Below, piece after piece: positions 1-8,029 of a stretch of 15,472 bases of DNA (position 1 is its first letter; the number at the start of each line of letters is the position of its first letter). The translations under genes and the position numbers were made by a program. This stretch comes from Methylococcaceae bacterium. Its GTDB lineage: Bacteria > Pseudomonadota > Gammaproteobacteria > Methylococcales > UBA1147. The notes under the pieces are model-generated. The model was not told the origin of the DNA, did not search any database, and worked only from the letters and a program-made list of their open reading frames with translations. The stretch lies in contig JAKEEL010000123.1 in assembly GCA_022616595.1 (NCBI GenBank), positions 1-15,472 on the forward strand, in the 5' to 3' direction.

Positions 1-1142
1 ATCCTGAGATCGCAAAAAAGATCGTACAGGCCCTTCTCGCCTTGTTCGTGGAAGAGGCGCAGGGTAAGCACCGGGCGGACTCCGGTAACGCCCAGCGGTT
101 TCTGGACGATCAGGTCAAGGAATATGAAACCCGATTGCAGAAGGCGGAATTGGCGAAAGAAGATTTTAAACGAAAGAACTTCAGTTTATTGCCCGGGCAA
201 GGCGGGAATCCCTATACGCAACGGCAAAGCGTAACCGCACAATTGGCAGCGGCCAAACTCGCGCTGGACGAAGCTCAAAACCGGCGGGATGCCTTGGAAA
301 GCCAGATCAATGGCGAGGAGCCCACGTTTTTAGGTCTGGGGTCCGAGGATTCTCGCTCGAGTCCATTGGACGATAGAATCCAGGTGTTGCAGCAACAGGT
401 GGACCAATTGACCTTGAAATATACCGAGGGCCATCCTGAAATCATCGCGGCGAAGCGTTCCATTGAAGAATTGAAAAAGGAAAAAGAAAAGGAGATGGAA
501 CTGCAACTCGAAGACGGGGATTCGGCGGTCAATAATTACCAATCGAACCCGGTGTTTCAGCAAATGAAAATTTCGCAGTCCAATGCCGCGGCCGAGGTCG
601 CTTCATTGCAGGCGCGGGTAAAAGCTTACCAAGTACAGGCCGATTTGCTCCATAAGCAGATGGACAGGATGCTCGAAGTGGAAACCGAAATGCAAAATCT
701 CAACCGGGATTATGACTTAATCAACAAGAATTATCAAACTTTACTGGCGCGCAGGGAATCCGCCAGAATGACCGAAAAGGTGGATAAAACAACCGAATCG
801 GTCAATTTTCGAATCGTCGATCCTCCGAGGGTCCCGAATACTCCGGCGTTTCCAAACCGGATTCTGTTTTCCACACTGGCGCTGGTTGTCGGCATCGTTC
901 TGGGCGCTGGCATCGCGGTCGTGATCACATTCCTGAGGCCTACTATTCCGAATTCGCAAAAATTGCGAGAAATAACAGGGCTCCCCATTCTGGGTCAGGT
1001 CTCCATGAACTGGATCCCGGAGATCAGGCAGCAAAAGTGGGTGAGCTTTCTGAGATTCTGCGGTGCGGGTATGATGTTGTTTCTTGTATTTATCGGTGTG
1101 CTGTTGTTGGAAATGAACGGTTTGAATCTTAGCAGGGTCTAG
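1..1142 (+). CDS. Exopolysaccharide chain-length determinant (Wzz/GumC-like, XrtA-locus type), 5' end missing
   Basis: This is an inner-membrane polysaccharide co-polymerase that sets EPS chain length with the downstream kinase. The reading frame is open to the left edge (in-frame codons from position 3), so the N-terminal Wzz domain and first membrane helix lie outside the window; about 380 residues are visible. Counting from the TTG at 42, a long periplasmic alpha-helical/coiled-coil region covers about residues 20-245 and contains the YTEGHPEI motif typical of GumC/Wzz proteins (127-134). Next comes the proline-rich PPRVPNTPAFPNR segment (261-273) and a membrane helix (about 274-298). A short cytoplasmic part has the usual GLPILGQVS motif (313-321), and a further hydrophobic helix (about 335-357) ends the protein. 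This last helix is usual for the XrtA-type subfamily (TIGR03007-like) and differs from enterobacterial Wzz. The stop is 27 nt before the kinase gene. The family call is firm; the true start is unknown. Confidence 0.9.
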   Translation, partial: PEIAKKIVQALLALFVEEAQGKHRADSGNAQRFLDDQVKEYETRLQKAELAKEDFKRKNFSLLPGQGGNPYTQRQSVTAQLAAAKLALDEAQNRRDALESQINGEEPTFLGLGSEDSRSSPLDDRIQVLQQQVDQLTLKYTEGHPEIIAAKRSIEELKKEKEKEMELQLEDGDSAVNNYQSNPVFQQMKISQSNAAAEVASLQARVKAYQVQADLLHKQMDRMLEVETEMQNLNRDYDLINKNYQTLLARRESARMTEKVDKTTESVNFRIVDPPRVPNTPAFPNRILFSTLALVVGIVLGAGIAVVITFLRPTIPNSQKLREITGLPILGQVSMNWIPEIRQQKWVSFLRFCGAGMMLFLVFIGVLLLEMNGLNLSRV

Positions 1143-1154
1143 CAGTAGGCAACC

Positions 1155-1161
1155 GGGGAGG
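1155..1161 (+). promoter_or_regulatory. Shine-Dalgarno sequence for the kinase GTG start
   Basis: GGGGAGG lies 8 nt upstream of the GTG at 1170. This fixes the kinase start at that GTG, and the product then begins MSIIEKAL, the N-terminus expected for this kinase subfamily. Confidence 0.75.
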
Positions 1162-1169
1162 CGCTATCA

Positions 1170-2117
1170 GTGAGTATTATCGAAAAAGCCTTGGAGAAGC
1201 GGGTCGTTTCAGCATCGGATGGCCGGTCCGATACGACGGCCTTCACAGAAACAGATCCGGTTTCGCAGTTCGAGACCGGGTTTGGACCCGGGCCGGAGAC
1301 CTATGCCACCGCTTCCGAAGAGGCGATCGAAAACGTCCTCCATAAGACCCATACGTTGGAGGAAATTTCCGGCTTCCGCGACAATGTATCCAAGACCTGC
1401 AAGATCAACAGCGAGCTACTTCGAGCCAAAGGTATGCTGTTACCGGAAAGCGGACCCAAGCAAATGGTCGAGGAGTACCGTCAGATCAAGCGGCCATTGT
1501 TGATGAACGCGTTTCCTGAGGGAGAGAATGGCATAAAACGATCGAATCTGATTCTCGTAACCAGTAGTCTGCCCGGCGAGGGGAAAACTTTTACCGCGAT
1601 AAACCTCGCGATCAGCATTGCCAGCGAAAGGGAGAAAACCGTGTTGCTGGTCGATGCGGACGTTGCGAAACCCTCGATTTCCAAGTTCCTCGGAATCGAG
1701 TCCGAGAAAGGACTGACCGACATGCTCGAGGATCCTTCGGTTCGTTTCTCGGATGTGCTGATCCGGACCGATATTCCTAAATTCACCTTGCTTCCCGCCG
1801 GTCGGCAACATGAATACTCGACCGAACTGCTGGCCAGCGACGCGATGCGCCGGCTCACCGATGAGATGTCCCGGCGCTATGCGGACCGCATCGTAATTTT
1901 CGACTCGCCGCCCTTGATGGCGGCAACCCAGGGCGGCGTTCTGGCCGATCTTGTAGGTCAGGTGATCATGGTAATCGAAAGCGAAGTGACGCCTCAATAC
2001 ATGGTCCGGGAGGCGATCGGGAAGCTCAGCAAATGTGAAGTCGTGGGCTGCGTTTTGAACAAAACCAAAATGGGCATCGGGCTCAATTATTATGCCTACG
2101 GCAACTATGGACGGTAA
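1170..2117 (+). CDS. XrtA-associated tyrosine autokinase (cytoplasmic BY-kinase)
   Basis: Soluble ATPase/tyrosine kinase partner of the preceding chain-length protein; cycles of autophosphorylation on C-terminal tyrosines are thought to control polymer length and export. The start is a GTG with a strong ribosome site. The N-terminus MSIIEKALEK is characteristic of the TIGR03018-like family. EEYRQIKRPL (101-110) matches the activation/oligomerisation motif of BY-kinases. Walker A is SSLPGEGKTF (132-141), Walker A' is LLVDADVAKPS (159-169) and Walker B is IVIFDSPPL (241-249). The tail YYAYGNYGR carries four tyrosines, fewer than in long Wzc-type clusters. There is no membrane helix, so kinase and co-polymerase are split into two proteins, as usual outside enterobacteria. 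The 3' end overlaps the outer-membrane gene if that gene starts at 2092. At 315 residues it is near the normal family length. Confidence 0.93.
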   Translation: MSIIEKALEKRVVSASDGRSDTTAFTETDPVSQFETGFGPGPETYATASEEAIENVLHKTHTLEEISGFRDNVSKTCKINSELLRAKGMLLPESGPKQMVEEYRQIKRPLLMNAFPEGENGIKRSNLILVTSSLPGEGKTFTAINLAISIASEREKTVLLVDADVAKPSISKFLGIESEKGLTDMLEDPSVRFSDVLIRTDIPKFTLLPAGRQHEYSTELLASDAMRRLTDEMSRRYADRIVIFDSPPLMAATQGGVLADLVGQVIMVIESEVTPQYMVREAIGKLSKCEVVGCVLNKTKMGIGLNYYAYGNYGR

Positions 2118-3732
2118 TGCGATTGATGATCGATCCCATAAGAATGATTTGCCGGGATTTACAGTACGGATGTGGCCTTTTCTTATCCTCATTTGGGGAT
2201 TTACCGCAGGCCCGGCGTATGCCGGGAAGTGGTTTGCGACACCGCGGGTGACAGTCCGGGAAACGTTTTCGGACAATATCAATCTCAGTCCGAGCGGCTC
2301 CCGGCAAAGTGCATTTGTAACCGATATCAGCCCGGGCTTCAATCTTCGGCGCTTCGGCGGAAGAACCCAGGTCAACCTCGATTATCAAATGCAGAATGTA
2401 ATCAATGCCGGAGGGACGGGCGGTACGCGCATCAATCATCAGCTTCAGGCGCACGCGGCAAGCGTCATTGAACCCAACCGTTTATCCATTAGCGCGAACA
2501 GTTCCATCAGCCAGCAGAATGTCGTAAATACCGGAATCATATCGACCGGAAACCTCAATAATCTCGCTAACCGGGCCAACGTCTATACATTCAGCGTGAA
2601 TCCGATCTGGACGCCCCATTTTGATGGCTATGCGAACGGGTTCGCCATACTCGGCTACGATTTTGTGGGGACTTCAAGCACTCAGGTTTCCGACTCCAAT
2701 ACCTTCCGCGGGTCCTTGGGCTTGACCAGCGGATACCGGTTCAATCGGATCAGATGGCGTTTGGGTTATAATGATTCCTATTCGCAGAGGGGAGCCGGCG
2801 GTAATCTAAGGCTCCGGGATTACTCGGGTGAAATTCGTTACAATTTCAATCGAAAATATTCAACTTTCGTGCAGGCGGGTTATTTCGATAACAGTCTGCC
2901 CAATGTGGTCACTTCGAATAATCAAAATGGGAGTTATTATACATTCGGAGCCTCCTGGACACCGAGCTGGCGCTTTGGATTGCAAGCCGCCTACGGCCAA
3001 AACCTCTATTTCATAGATTCGAGATGGCGGCCCACGTCAAGGACCAATATCCGATTGGGATTTCGACATTCCAATGTCGGCACGAATATCGGAAGCGTGT
3101 GGAACGCGGATATCACTCATCAATCCGCGAGGGCTTTCTGGAATGCCAGTTATTCAGAGAATACCACGACGGTCCAGAATATCCTTTTAGGCCAAAGTAT
3201 ACTCAATCCATTGATCACTCCGGGCCAGTTCCCATTTAATCCAGGAAACCAGCCCGGAACCATTCCCGTCGTGATACAACCCTTTCCAAGCAATCTCGGA
3301 TTGCCGACATTTACCAATAATATCGTGATTCAACGGCTTGGCCAGGTTTCCGTATCGGGCGGAACCGCAAAAAGTTCGTTGGGGCTTACTTTATTCAATT
3401 CAAGACGCGAGGATCAGTCCACCTTGGCGGAAGATAACTCGATCGGAGCATCGGCTTTCTGGACTTGGCGGTTTCAGCCGCGCACCAATTCCAGGTTGCT
3501 GGTATCGTGGAACAGGAATACCACGAATATTCCCTCGATACTCGTTCCGAATAGCCAAGCGAATTTCTATCTCCTGTCCCTGGGCCTGACGCGGAATATC
3601 TCGGATTATTTCGATATCGCGAAGGGTATCTTCGGCGCGATCGACTATCGTTATGCGAGACAGGATTCGTCCAATTCCCAGTTTTCTTATACCGAGAATT
3701 CGGTTGCCGCGACATTAACAATCAATTTTTAG
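2092..3732 (+). CDS. PEP-CTERM/XrtA system-associated outer-membrane beta-barrel protein
   Basis: Large outer-membrane protein of the XrtA-locus family (TIGR03016-like), probably involved in EPS secretion; its biochemical role is not established. From the ATG at 2092 the product is 546 residues. A signal peptide core, MWPFLILIWGFTAGPAYA, sits at residues 27-44 with a likely cut after AYA. The mature protein opens with VTVRETFSDNINLSPSG, a typical first barrel segment. It continues with many alternating, aromatic-rich strands (such as YRFNRIRWRLGYNDSYSQRG and YSTFVQAGYFDNS) and ends with aromatic-terminated AATLTINF, the outer-membrane insertion signal. The start is uncertain. ATGs at 2092 and 2107 overlap the kinase gene and lack a clear ribosome site; the ATG at 2170 would give a short signal peptide without a basic N-region. 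Starts at 2092 or 2107 fit translational coupling better. The ATPase gene follows after 10 nt. Confidence 0.88.
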   Translation: MPTATMDGNAIDDRSHKNDLPGFTVRMWPFLILIWGFTAGPAYAGKWFATPRVTVRETFSDNINLSPSGSRQSAFVTDISPGFNLRRFGGRTQVNLDYQMQNVINAGGTGGTRINHQLQAHAASVIEPNRLSISANSSISQQNVVNTGIISTGNLNNLANRANVYTFSVNPIWTPHFDGYANGFAILGYDFVGTSSTQVSDSNTFRGSLGLTSGYRFNRIRWRLGYNDSYSQRGAGGNLRLRDYSGEIRYNFNRKYSTFVQAGYFDNSLPNVVTSNNQNGSYYTFGASWTPSWRFGLQAAYGQNLYFIDSRWRPTSRTNIRLGFRHSNVGTNIGSVWNADITHQSARAFWNASYSENTTTVQNILLGQSILNPLITPGQFPFNPGNQPGTIPVVIQPFPSNLGLPTFTNNIVIQRLGQVSVSGGTAKSSLGLTLFNSRREDQSTLAEDNSIGASAFWTWRFQPRTNSRLLVSWNRNTTNIPSILVPNSQANFYLLSLGLTRNISDYFDIAKGIFGAIDYRYARQDSSNSQFSYTENSVAATLTINF

Positions 3733-3742
3733 TGATTCTTCA

Positions 3743-4801
3743 ATGTACGAAACTTTTTACAAGTTGAGAAAAAAACCCTTTCAGCTCAATCCCGATCCGG
3801 AATTTTTCTTTAACAGCCCGGTTCACAAGCGTGCTCTGGCTTATCTTCGCTATGGTCTGGCTCAAGGCGAGGGTTTCATTGTGGTCACCGGTCAACCGGG
3901 AACCGGAAAAACCATGTTGGTCAAAGCGCTGTTTCAGGAAATTCGCCATGAAAACGTAGTCGCGGGGCTCATGGTCACGACGCACGTCGGAGCCGACGAT
4001 ACGCTCCGGATCATTGCAGCGACCTTTGGATTGAGTCACGATGGCACCAAAGCCGCGCTATTACAGGGGCTGGAAAACTTTTTTCGCGCCAAGGCCCGGG
4101 AAGGAAAGCGGATTCTACTGGTCGTGGACGAAGCTCAGAATTTGCCCAAGGAGTCCTTGGAAGAACTCAGGATGCTGTCGAACTTCGAAATGAACGGTCG
4201 TTCGCTGTTCCAGAGTTTTCTCCTGGGTCAGGACGAGTTCAGGCAATTGTTGCAACTGGAAAGCATGGAACAGGTTCGTCAGCGGGTCACGGCAACCTAT
4301 CACCTCAGGCCTTTCGAGGAGAACGAAACCAAGGACTACGTCTACCATCGTTTGAATACGGCCGGATGGAAGCATGATCCGCAAATAATGGATGAAGCCT
4401 ATGCCGAGATTCACAAGTTCGCGAGCGGTATTCCAAGACGGATCAATAGTCTTTGTGATCGACTGCTGTTGTATGGATTTCTTGAGGAATTGCATAGCAT
4501 CGACGACGAAGCGGTGAAAACGGTCATTGATGAAATCAAGGAAGATGCGCCTCATCAGACCCAGGCCGATTTCTCGTCCGGAAACGTCTCTCTGATCAGC
4601 CAGGCCATCGCAACTCCCGTGGAAGGCACCGGCAGCTTGGAGGAACGTGTGCTCCGCCTCGAAAATCTCGTCGAGAACTTGCGGCAAGTGGTTCAGAAAG
4701 AACGGATTCTTTTACGAAAAGCGGTTCTGATTCAGCTCGATATGGAGGAGGTCTATGGACCGGATCTGGCCGAAATTGATCGGGATGTCGATCGAAAATG
4801 A
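3743..4801 (+). CDS. XrtA-associated AAA ATPase (ExeA/GspA-like)
   Basis: Cytoplasmic P-loop ATPase related to ExeA/GspA secretion ATPases; the XrtA-locus family (TIGR03015-like) is invariably linked to EPS/PEP-CTERM loci, with an inferred role in assembly or export. The N-terminus MYETFYKLRKKPFQLNPDPE is the classic opening of this family. Walker A is GQPGTGKT (50-57) and Walker B is LLVVDEAQ (125-132). LGQDEFRQLL (161-170) and GIPRRINSLCDRLLLYGF (229-246) match the sensor and lid regions of ExeA-type ATPases. Residues about 298-328 form a predicted coiled coil (LEERVLRLENLVENLRQVV), likely for oligomerisation. No membrane segment or peptidoglycan-binding domain is visible, unlike full-length ExeA. 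The start is 10 nt after the previous stop and has no obvious Shine-Dalgarno sequence, so re-initiation is likely. The stop overlaps the next start by ATGA. Confidence 0.93.
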   Translation: MYETFYKLRKKPFQLNPDPEFFFNSPVHKRALAYLRYGLAQGEGFIVVTGQPGTGKTMLVKALFQEIRHENVVAGLMVTTHVGADDTLRIIAATFGLSHDGTKAALLQGLENFFRAKAREGKRILLVVDEAQNLPKESLEELRMLSNFEMNGRSLFQSFLLGQDEFRQLLQLESMEQVRQRVTATYHLRPFEENETKDYVYHRLNTAGWKHDPQIMDEAYAEIHKFASGIPRRINSLCDRLLLYGFLEELHSIDDEAVKTVIDEIKEDAPHQTQADFSSGNVSLISQAIATPVEGTGSLEERVLRLENLVENLRQVVQKERILLRKAVLIQLDMEEVYGPDLAEIDRDVDRK

Positions 4802-5997
4802 GTAAAGATTTGCCGACGGTTTTGTGTGTCGTCGGAGCGCGCCCTAATTTTATGAAAATCGCGCCGATTTACGCATGTTTACTAAAATACCCGGAGGTAA
4901 TCCGAGCTTACCTGGTACATACCGGCCAGCATTATGACGAAACCATGAAAGACGCGTTTTTTCGGCAGCTTGGAATTCCTGAACCGAATATCGATCTTGA
5001 AGTCGGTTCCGGGCGGCATGCCGTGCAGACTGCTCAAATCATGCTGAAATTCGAGCCGGTTCTGGATGCGGTCAACCCCTGTTGTGTGCTCGTGGTGGGG
5101 GATGTCAATTCGACAATCGCCTGTAGCCTGGTTGCGGTAAAAAAGCAGATTCCCATCATTCATGTCGAAGCCGGATTACGCAGTCACGATCGGACGATGC
5201 CGGAGGAAATCAACCGGATCTTGACCGACCAGCTGTCCGATCTGCTGTTTACAACGGAAGAATCGGCGTTGCAAAATCTGTTGGCGGAAGGAATCGCAGC
5301 CGACAAGGTACATTTTGTCGGCAACGTCATGATCGATTCGCTGCTGACCAATCTGGAGCGGGCAATCCCCGTGGCCGACATTCTAAAAAACCATCAGGCC
5401 GAAATGCCTTGGACGATCGAGCCCGGCAAAGGTTACGCCGTACTGACTCTGCACCGCCCGTCGAATGTCGATGACACCCGGGTATTCGAAAAAATCCTGC
5501 GCACGGTTAGAGATGTTTCCTGTCAAATTCCGGTGATATTCACGGTTCATCCCAGAACCCGGAAGATGATCGATCAGGCCGGATTGGGCGATCTTCTGAA
5601 TCATTCACGGATACTTTGTCTCCCGCCCGTGCCCTACCTGGAAATGCTCGGTCTGTTGAAGGATGCCTGCATGGTTTTGACGGATTCCGGCGGCCTTCAG
5701 GAAGAAACCACCGCCCTCGGCATACCCTGTATCACCCTGAGAGAGAATACGGAACGGCCGATTACCATAGATCAGGGTACCAATACCGTGGTCGGTAGCG
5801 ATCCGGAAAAAATCCGTCGCTGTGTGACCGAAATATTAGAAAGCGGGGGAAAGGCGGGTCAAATTCCCAGACTCTGGGATGGAAGAAGCGCGGAGAGGAT
5901 CGTTGAGATCATAAAGAGAGTCATCATCGACCCGCTGTGCGCCAGTCATGTCGGCCGGGATATTCGAAATCACAATCGTGCATGCGGGAATCTGTGA
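4798..5997 (+). CDS. wecB: UDP-N-acetylglucosamine 2-epimerase (non-hydrolysing)
   Basis: Interconverts UDP-GlcNAc and UDP-ManNAc in the cytoplasm, supplying a ManNAc-type precursor for the polysaccharide. The GT-B-fold epimerase signatures are all present: VVGARPNFMKIAP (11-23), HTGQHYDETM (41-50), GDVNST (101-106), HVEAGLRSHDRTMPEEINR (122-140), TLHRPSN (217-223), TVHPRTRKMI (249-258) and TDSGGLQEET (295-304). By alignment in the head with E. coli WecB, the catalytic Asp/Glu/Glu/His correspond to D102, E124, E136 or E137, and H219. Length is slightly above the usual 370-380 because of a polar tail of about 25 residues after IIKRVI; the tail looks unstructured and may be dispensable. The gene is joined to the ATPase by a 4-nt ATGA overlap, so it is translated as part of the operon. 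The family call is very secure; the precise sugar product in this pathway is inferred. Confidence 0.95.
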   Translation: MSKDLPTVLCVVGARPNFMKIAPIYACLLKYPEVIRAYLVHTGQHYDETMKDAFFRQLGIPEPNIDLEVGSGRHAVQTAQIMLKFEPVLDAVNPCCVLVVGDVNSTIACSLVAVKKQIPIIHVEAGLRSHDRTMPEEINRILTDQLSDLLFTTEESALQNLLAEGIAADKVHFVGNVMIDSLLTNLERAIPVADILKNHQAEMPWTIEPGKGYAVLTLHRPSNVDDTRVFEKILRTVRDVSCQIPVIFTVHPRTRKMIDQAGLGDLLNHSRILCLPPVPYLEMLGLLKDACMVLTDSGGLQEETTALGIPCITLRENTERPITIDQGTNTVVGSDPEKIRRCVTEILESGGKAGQIPRLWDGRSAERIVEIIKRVIIDPLCASHVGRDIRNHNRACGNL

Positions 5998-6087
5998 AGC
6001 GGGCACACCGTATTTGAATTCCGGCCAACCCGTTCTTTCACGTCGATAGCGCTAATTTTCCTTTATTGAATCATCGATCCGTCGACC

Positions 6088-6933
6088 GTGACAGTAATCA
6101 ATGCCATGACCGTGGATGTGGAAGACTATTTCCAGGTTTCCGCATTCGAAAAAAGTATTTCCAGGGGCGATTGGGACCGCTTGCCGTGCAGGGTCGAAGC
6201 CAATACTTTACGGATTCTCGACCTGTTCCAGCAACGTCGGATCCATGCGACCTTTTTTACGCTGGGCTGGGTTGCCGAGCGGTTTCCGGCCTTGATCAGA
6301 AGTATCGTCGACCGTGGACATGAATTGGCCTGTCATGGGTACGCTCATGTCCGTGCCACCGAACAGACGCCTCAAGAATTCAAGAAAGATGTGCTGCGTG
6401 CGAAGACGATCCTGGAAGATCTCGGCGGCCGTGGGGTCAAGGGTTACCGTGCGGCAAGCTACTCGATCGGCGAAAAAAACCTTTGGGCACTGGATGTATT
6501 GGAACAGCTTGGATTTCAATACAGTTCCAGTATTTATCCGGTCCGGCACGATTTATACGGGATGCCGGATGCGCCAAGATTTTCATTCCAGCCGACGGAG
6601 AAAAGGAATTTGATCGAAGTTCCGGTGACCACGGTCAAGCTGGGAAATCGCAATTTTCCATGTGGCGGGGGAGGCTATTTCAGACTGTTTCCGTATCCGT
6701 TATCGAAATGGGCAATCAACCATGTGAATCGGATCGATCGACAACCGGCCGTGTTTTATTTTCACCCTTGGGAAATCGATCCCGGTCAGCCCCGGCAACG
6801 CAATATCAGCCTCAAGACACGCTGCAGACATTATTTGAATCTGGGCCGGATGGAGCGGCGGCTCGGATGGCTGTTGAACGATTTCCGGTGGAGCACGATG
6901 GAACAGGTTTTTCTCGGCCCGAGAGATCAATGA
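6088..6933 (+). CDS. Polysaccharide deacetylase with DUF3473 tail (XrtA-locus type)
   Basis: NodB-type carbohydrate esterase, probably removing N-acetyl groups from the EPS or its precursor. The N-terminus reads NAMTVDVEDYFQVSAFE (5-21), diagnostic of the TIGR03006-like subfamily; the acidic residues of TVDVED replace the usual TxDD motif. The metal-binding pair is H83 and H87 in HGYAH. The third motif is RAASYS (121-126), and a late FYFHPWEIDP (223-232) supplies the conserved histidine of the DUF3473 segment. There is no signal peptide, so it would act in the cytoplasm unless exported with partners. The GTG at 6088 is taken as start; the ATG at 6106 (MTVDVEDYF) is a real alternative, and neither has a clear ribosome site. 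Ninety bases separate it from wecB. Length (281) is normal for the family. Confidence 0.92.
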   Translation: MTVINAMTVDVEDYFQVSAFEKSISRGDWDRLPCRVEANTLRILDLFQQRRIHATFFTLGWVAERFPALIRSIVDRGHELACHGYAHVRATEQTPQEFKKDVLRAKTILEDLGGRGVKGYRAASYSIGEKNLWALDVLEQLGFQYSSSIYPVRHDLYGMPDAPRFSFQPTEKRNLIEVPVTTVKLGNRNFPCGGGGYFRLFPYPLSKWAINHVNRIDRQPAVFYFHPWEIDPGQPRQRNISLKTRCRHYLNLGRMERRLGWLLNDFRWSTMEQVFLGPRDQ

Positions 6934-6938
6934 AAGGA
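6933..6938 (+). promoter_or_regulatory. Shine-Dalgarno sequence for the FemAB-like gene TTG start
   Basis: AAAGGA lies 7 nt before the TTG at 6946 and shares its first A with the TGA stop of the deacetylase. It supports the TTG over the next in-frame candidate, GTG at 6955, for which the spacing would be 16 nt. Confidence 0.6.
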
Positions 6939-6945
6939 ATCCGAA

Positions 6946-7986
6946 TTGAGCCAAGTGTACAGAATAAAATCGCTCGGCGACGATCCTTTTGAGAAAGAGC
7001 GTTGGGACGCCTTCGTGGAGCGGTGCCCGGAGGCTACTTTTTTCCATAAAGCGGGTTGGAAAGACGTGATCGGGCAATCCTTCGGTCACTCGACCTATTA
7101 TTTGTATGCGGAAGCCTCGGGAAATATCGAAGCAGTCCTACCGCTCGGGCATATTAAAAGCCGGCTATTCGGGAATGCCTTGATTTCGGCGCCTTTTTGC
7201 GTCTACGGCGGCATCGCCGCGGCCTCCCGGCCGGCCCGCGATGCGCTGGATGAAGCGGCTTCGAAATTGGCTCGCGATGTGTCGGTCGATTACCTCGAAA
7301 TGCGAAATCGGACGGAGTGTATTCCGGAACGCCCGAGAAAGCATCTTTATGTAACTTTTCGCAGAAAGCTCGATCGGGATCATGACGTGAATTTCAAAGC
7401 GATTCCGAGAAAACAGCGTGCGGTGATCAGGAAGGGAATCGATTCCGGCCTGTACGGAGTGATTGATCCCGATCTGGATCGATTCTACAGAATTTATGCG
7501 GAAAGTGTACGCAATCTGGGTACTCCGGTGTTCTCGAAATCTTATTTCCAGGCCCTTCGTGAAATTTTTGGTGAGTCTTGTGAGATTCTGACGATCGAGC
7601 GCAAGGGCATTGCCGTGAGCAGCGTGATGAGCTTTTATTTCCGCGATGAAGTTCTGCCTTACTATGGCGGAGGAACCGCGGGCGCGCGCGAGTTGAAGAG
7701 CAACGATTTCATGTACTGGGATCTGATGAACCGCGCGGTTTCACGCGGGGTCAAAGTTTTCGACTACGGGCGGAGTAAGCAGGGCACCGGTTCCTATCGC
7801 TTCAAAACCCATTGGGGCTTCGAACCGGAACCCTTGCACTACGAATTCGATCTGGTGAAATCCGGACAAATACCGGATATCAATCCATTAAATCCCAAGT
7901 ACCGGATTTTTATCGGCTTATGGCGGAAGCTTCCTTTGCCGGTCAGTATGCTGCTCGGTCCGTGGATTTCCCGCAATCTCGGCTAG
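6946..7986 (+). CDS. FemAB-related protein, XrtA/PEP-CTERM system-associated (GNAT-fold acyl/aminoacyl transferase)
   Basis: Member of the FemAB-like, duplicated-GNAT-fold family found next to exosortase A (TIGR03019-like). FemAB proteins transfer amino acids from aminoacyl-tRNA to peptidoglycan; in EPS loci the donor and acceptor are unknown, and modification of the polysaccharide or an attached peptide is inference. Visible family features are WDAFVERCPEATFFHKAGW (20-38), the central IPRKQRAVIRKGIDSGLYG (153-171) with its basic stretch, PYYGGGTAGARELKSNDFMY (238-257), and the closing FDYGRSKQGTGSYRFKTHWG (272-291), the strongest signature. No membrane segment or signal peptide is visible. 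The start is TTG, chosen because of the well-placed ribosome site. The gene begins 12 nt after the deacetylase stop, so the two are probably co-translated. Confidence 0.9.
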   Translation: MSQVYRIKSLGDDPFEKERWDAFVERCPEATFFHKAGWKDVIGQSFGHSTYYLYAEASGNIEAVLPLGHIKSRLFGNALISAPFCVYGGIAAASRPARDALDEAASKLARDVSVDYLEMRNRTECIPERPRKHLYVTFRRKLDRDHDVNFKAIPRKQRAVIRKGIDSGLYGVIDPDLDRFYRIYAESVRNLGTPVFSKSYFQALREIFGESCEILTIERKGIAVSSVMSFYFRDEVLPYYGGGTAGARELKSNDFMYWDLMNRAVSRGVKVFDYGRSKQGTGSYRFKTHWGFEPEPLHYEFDLVKSGQIPDINPLNPKYRIFIGLWRKLPLPVSMLLGPWISRNLG

Positions 7987-8029
7987 GCCGAGAAATTCTG
8001 GATCAAGCCCCGCATCCCCGGCTTCCTGA

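Noticed and set aside
1440..2375. A 311-codon open frame on the minus strand opposite the kinase gene
   Set aside because: It lies fully antisense to a well-supported BY-kinase and the start of the barrel gene, has no recognisable domain or ribosome site, and its composition is that expected from the codon bias of the + strand.
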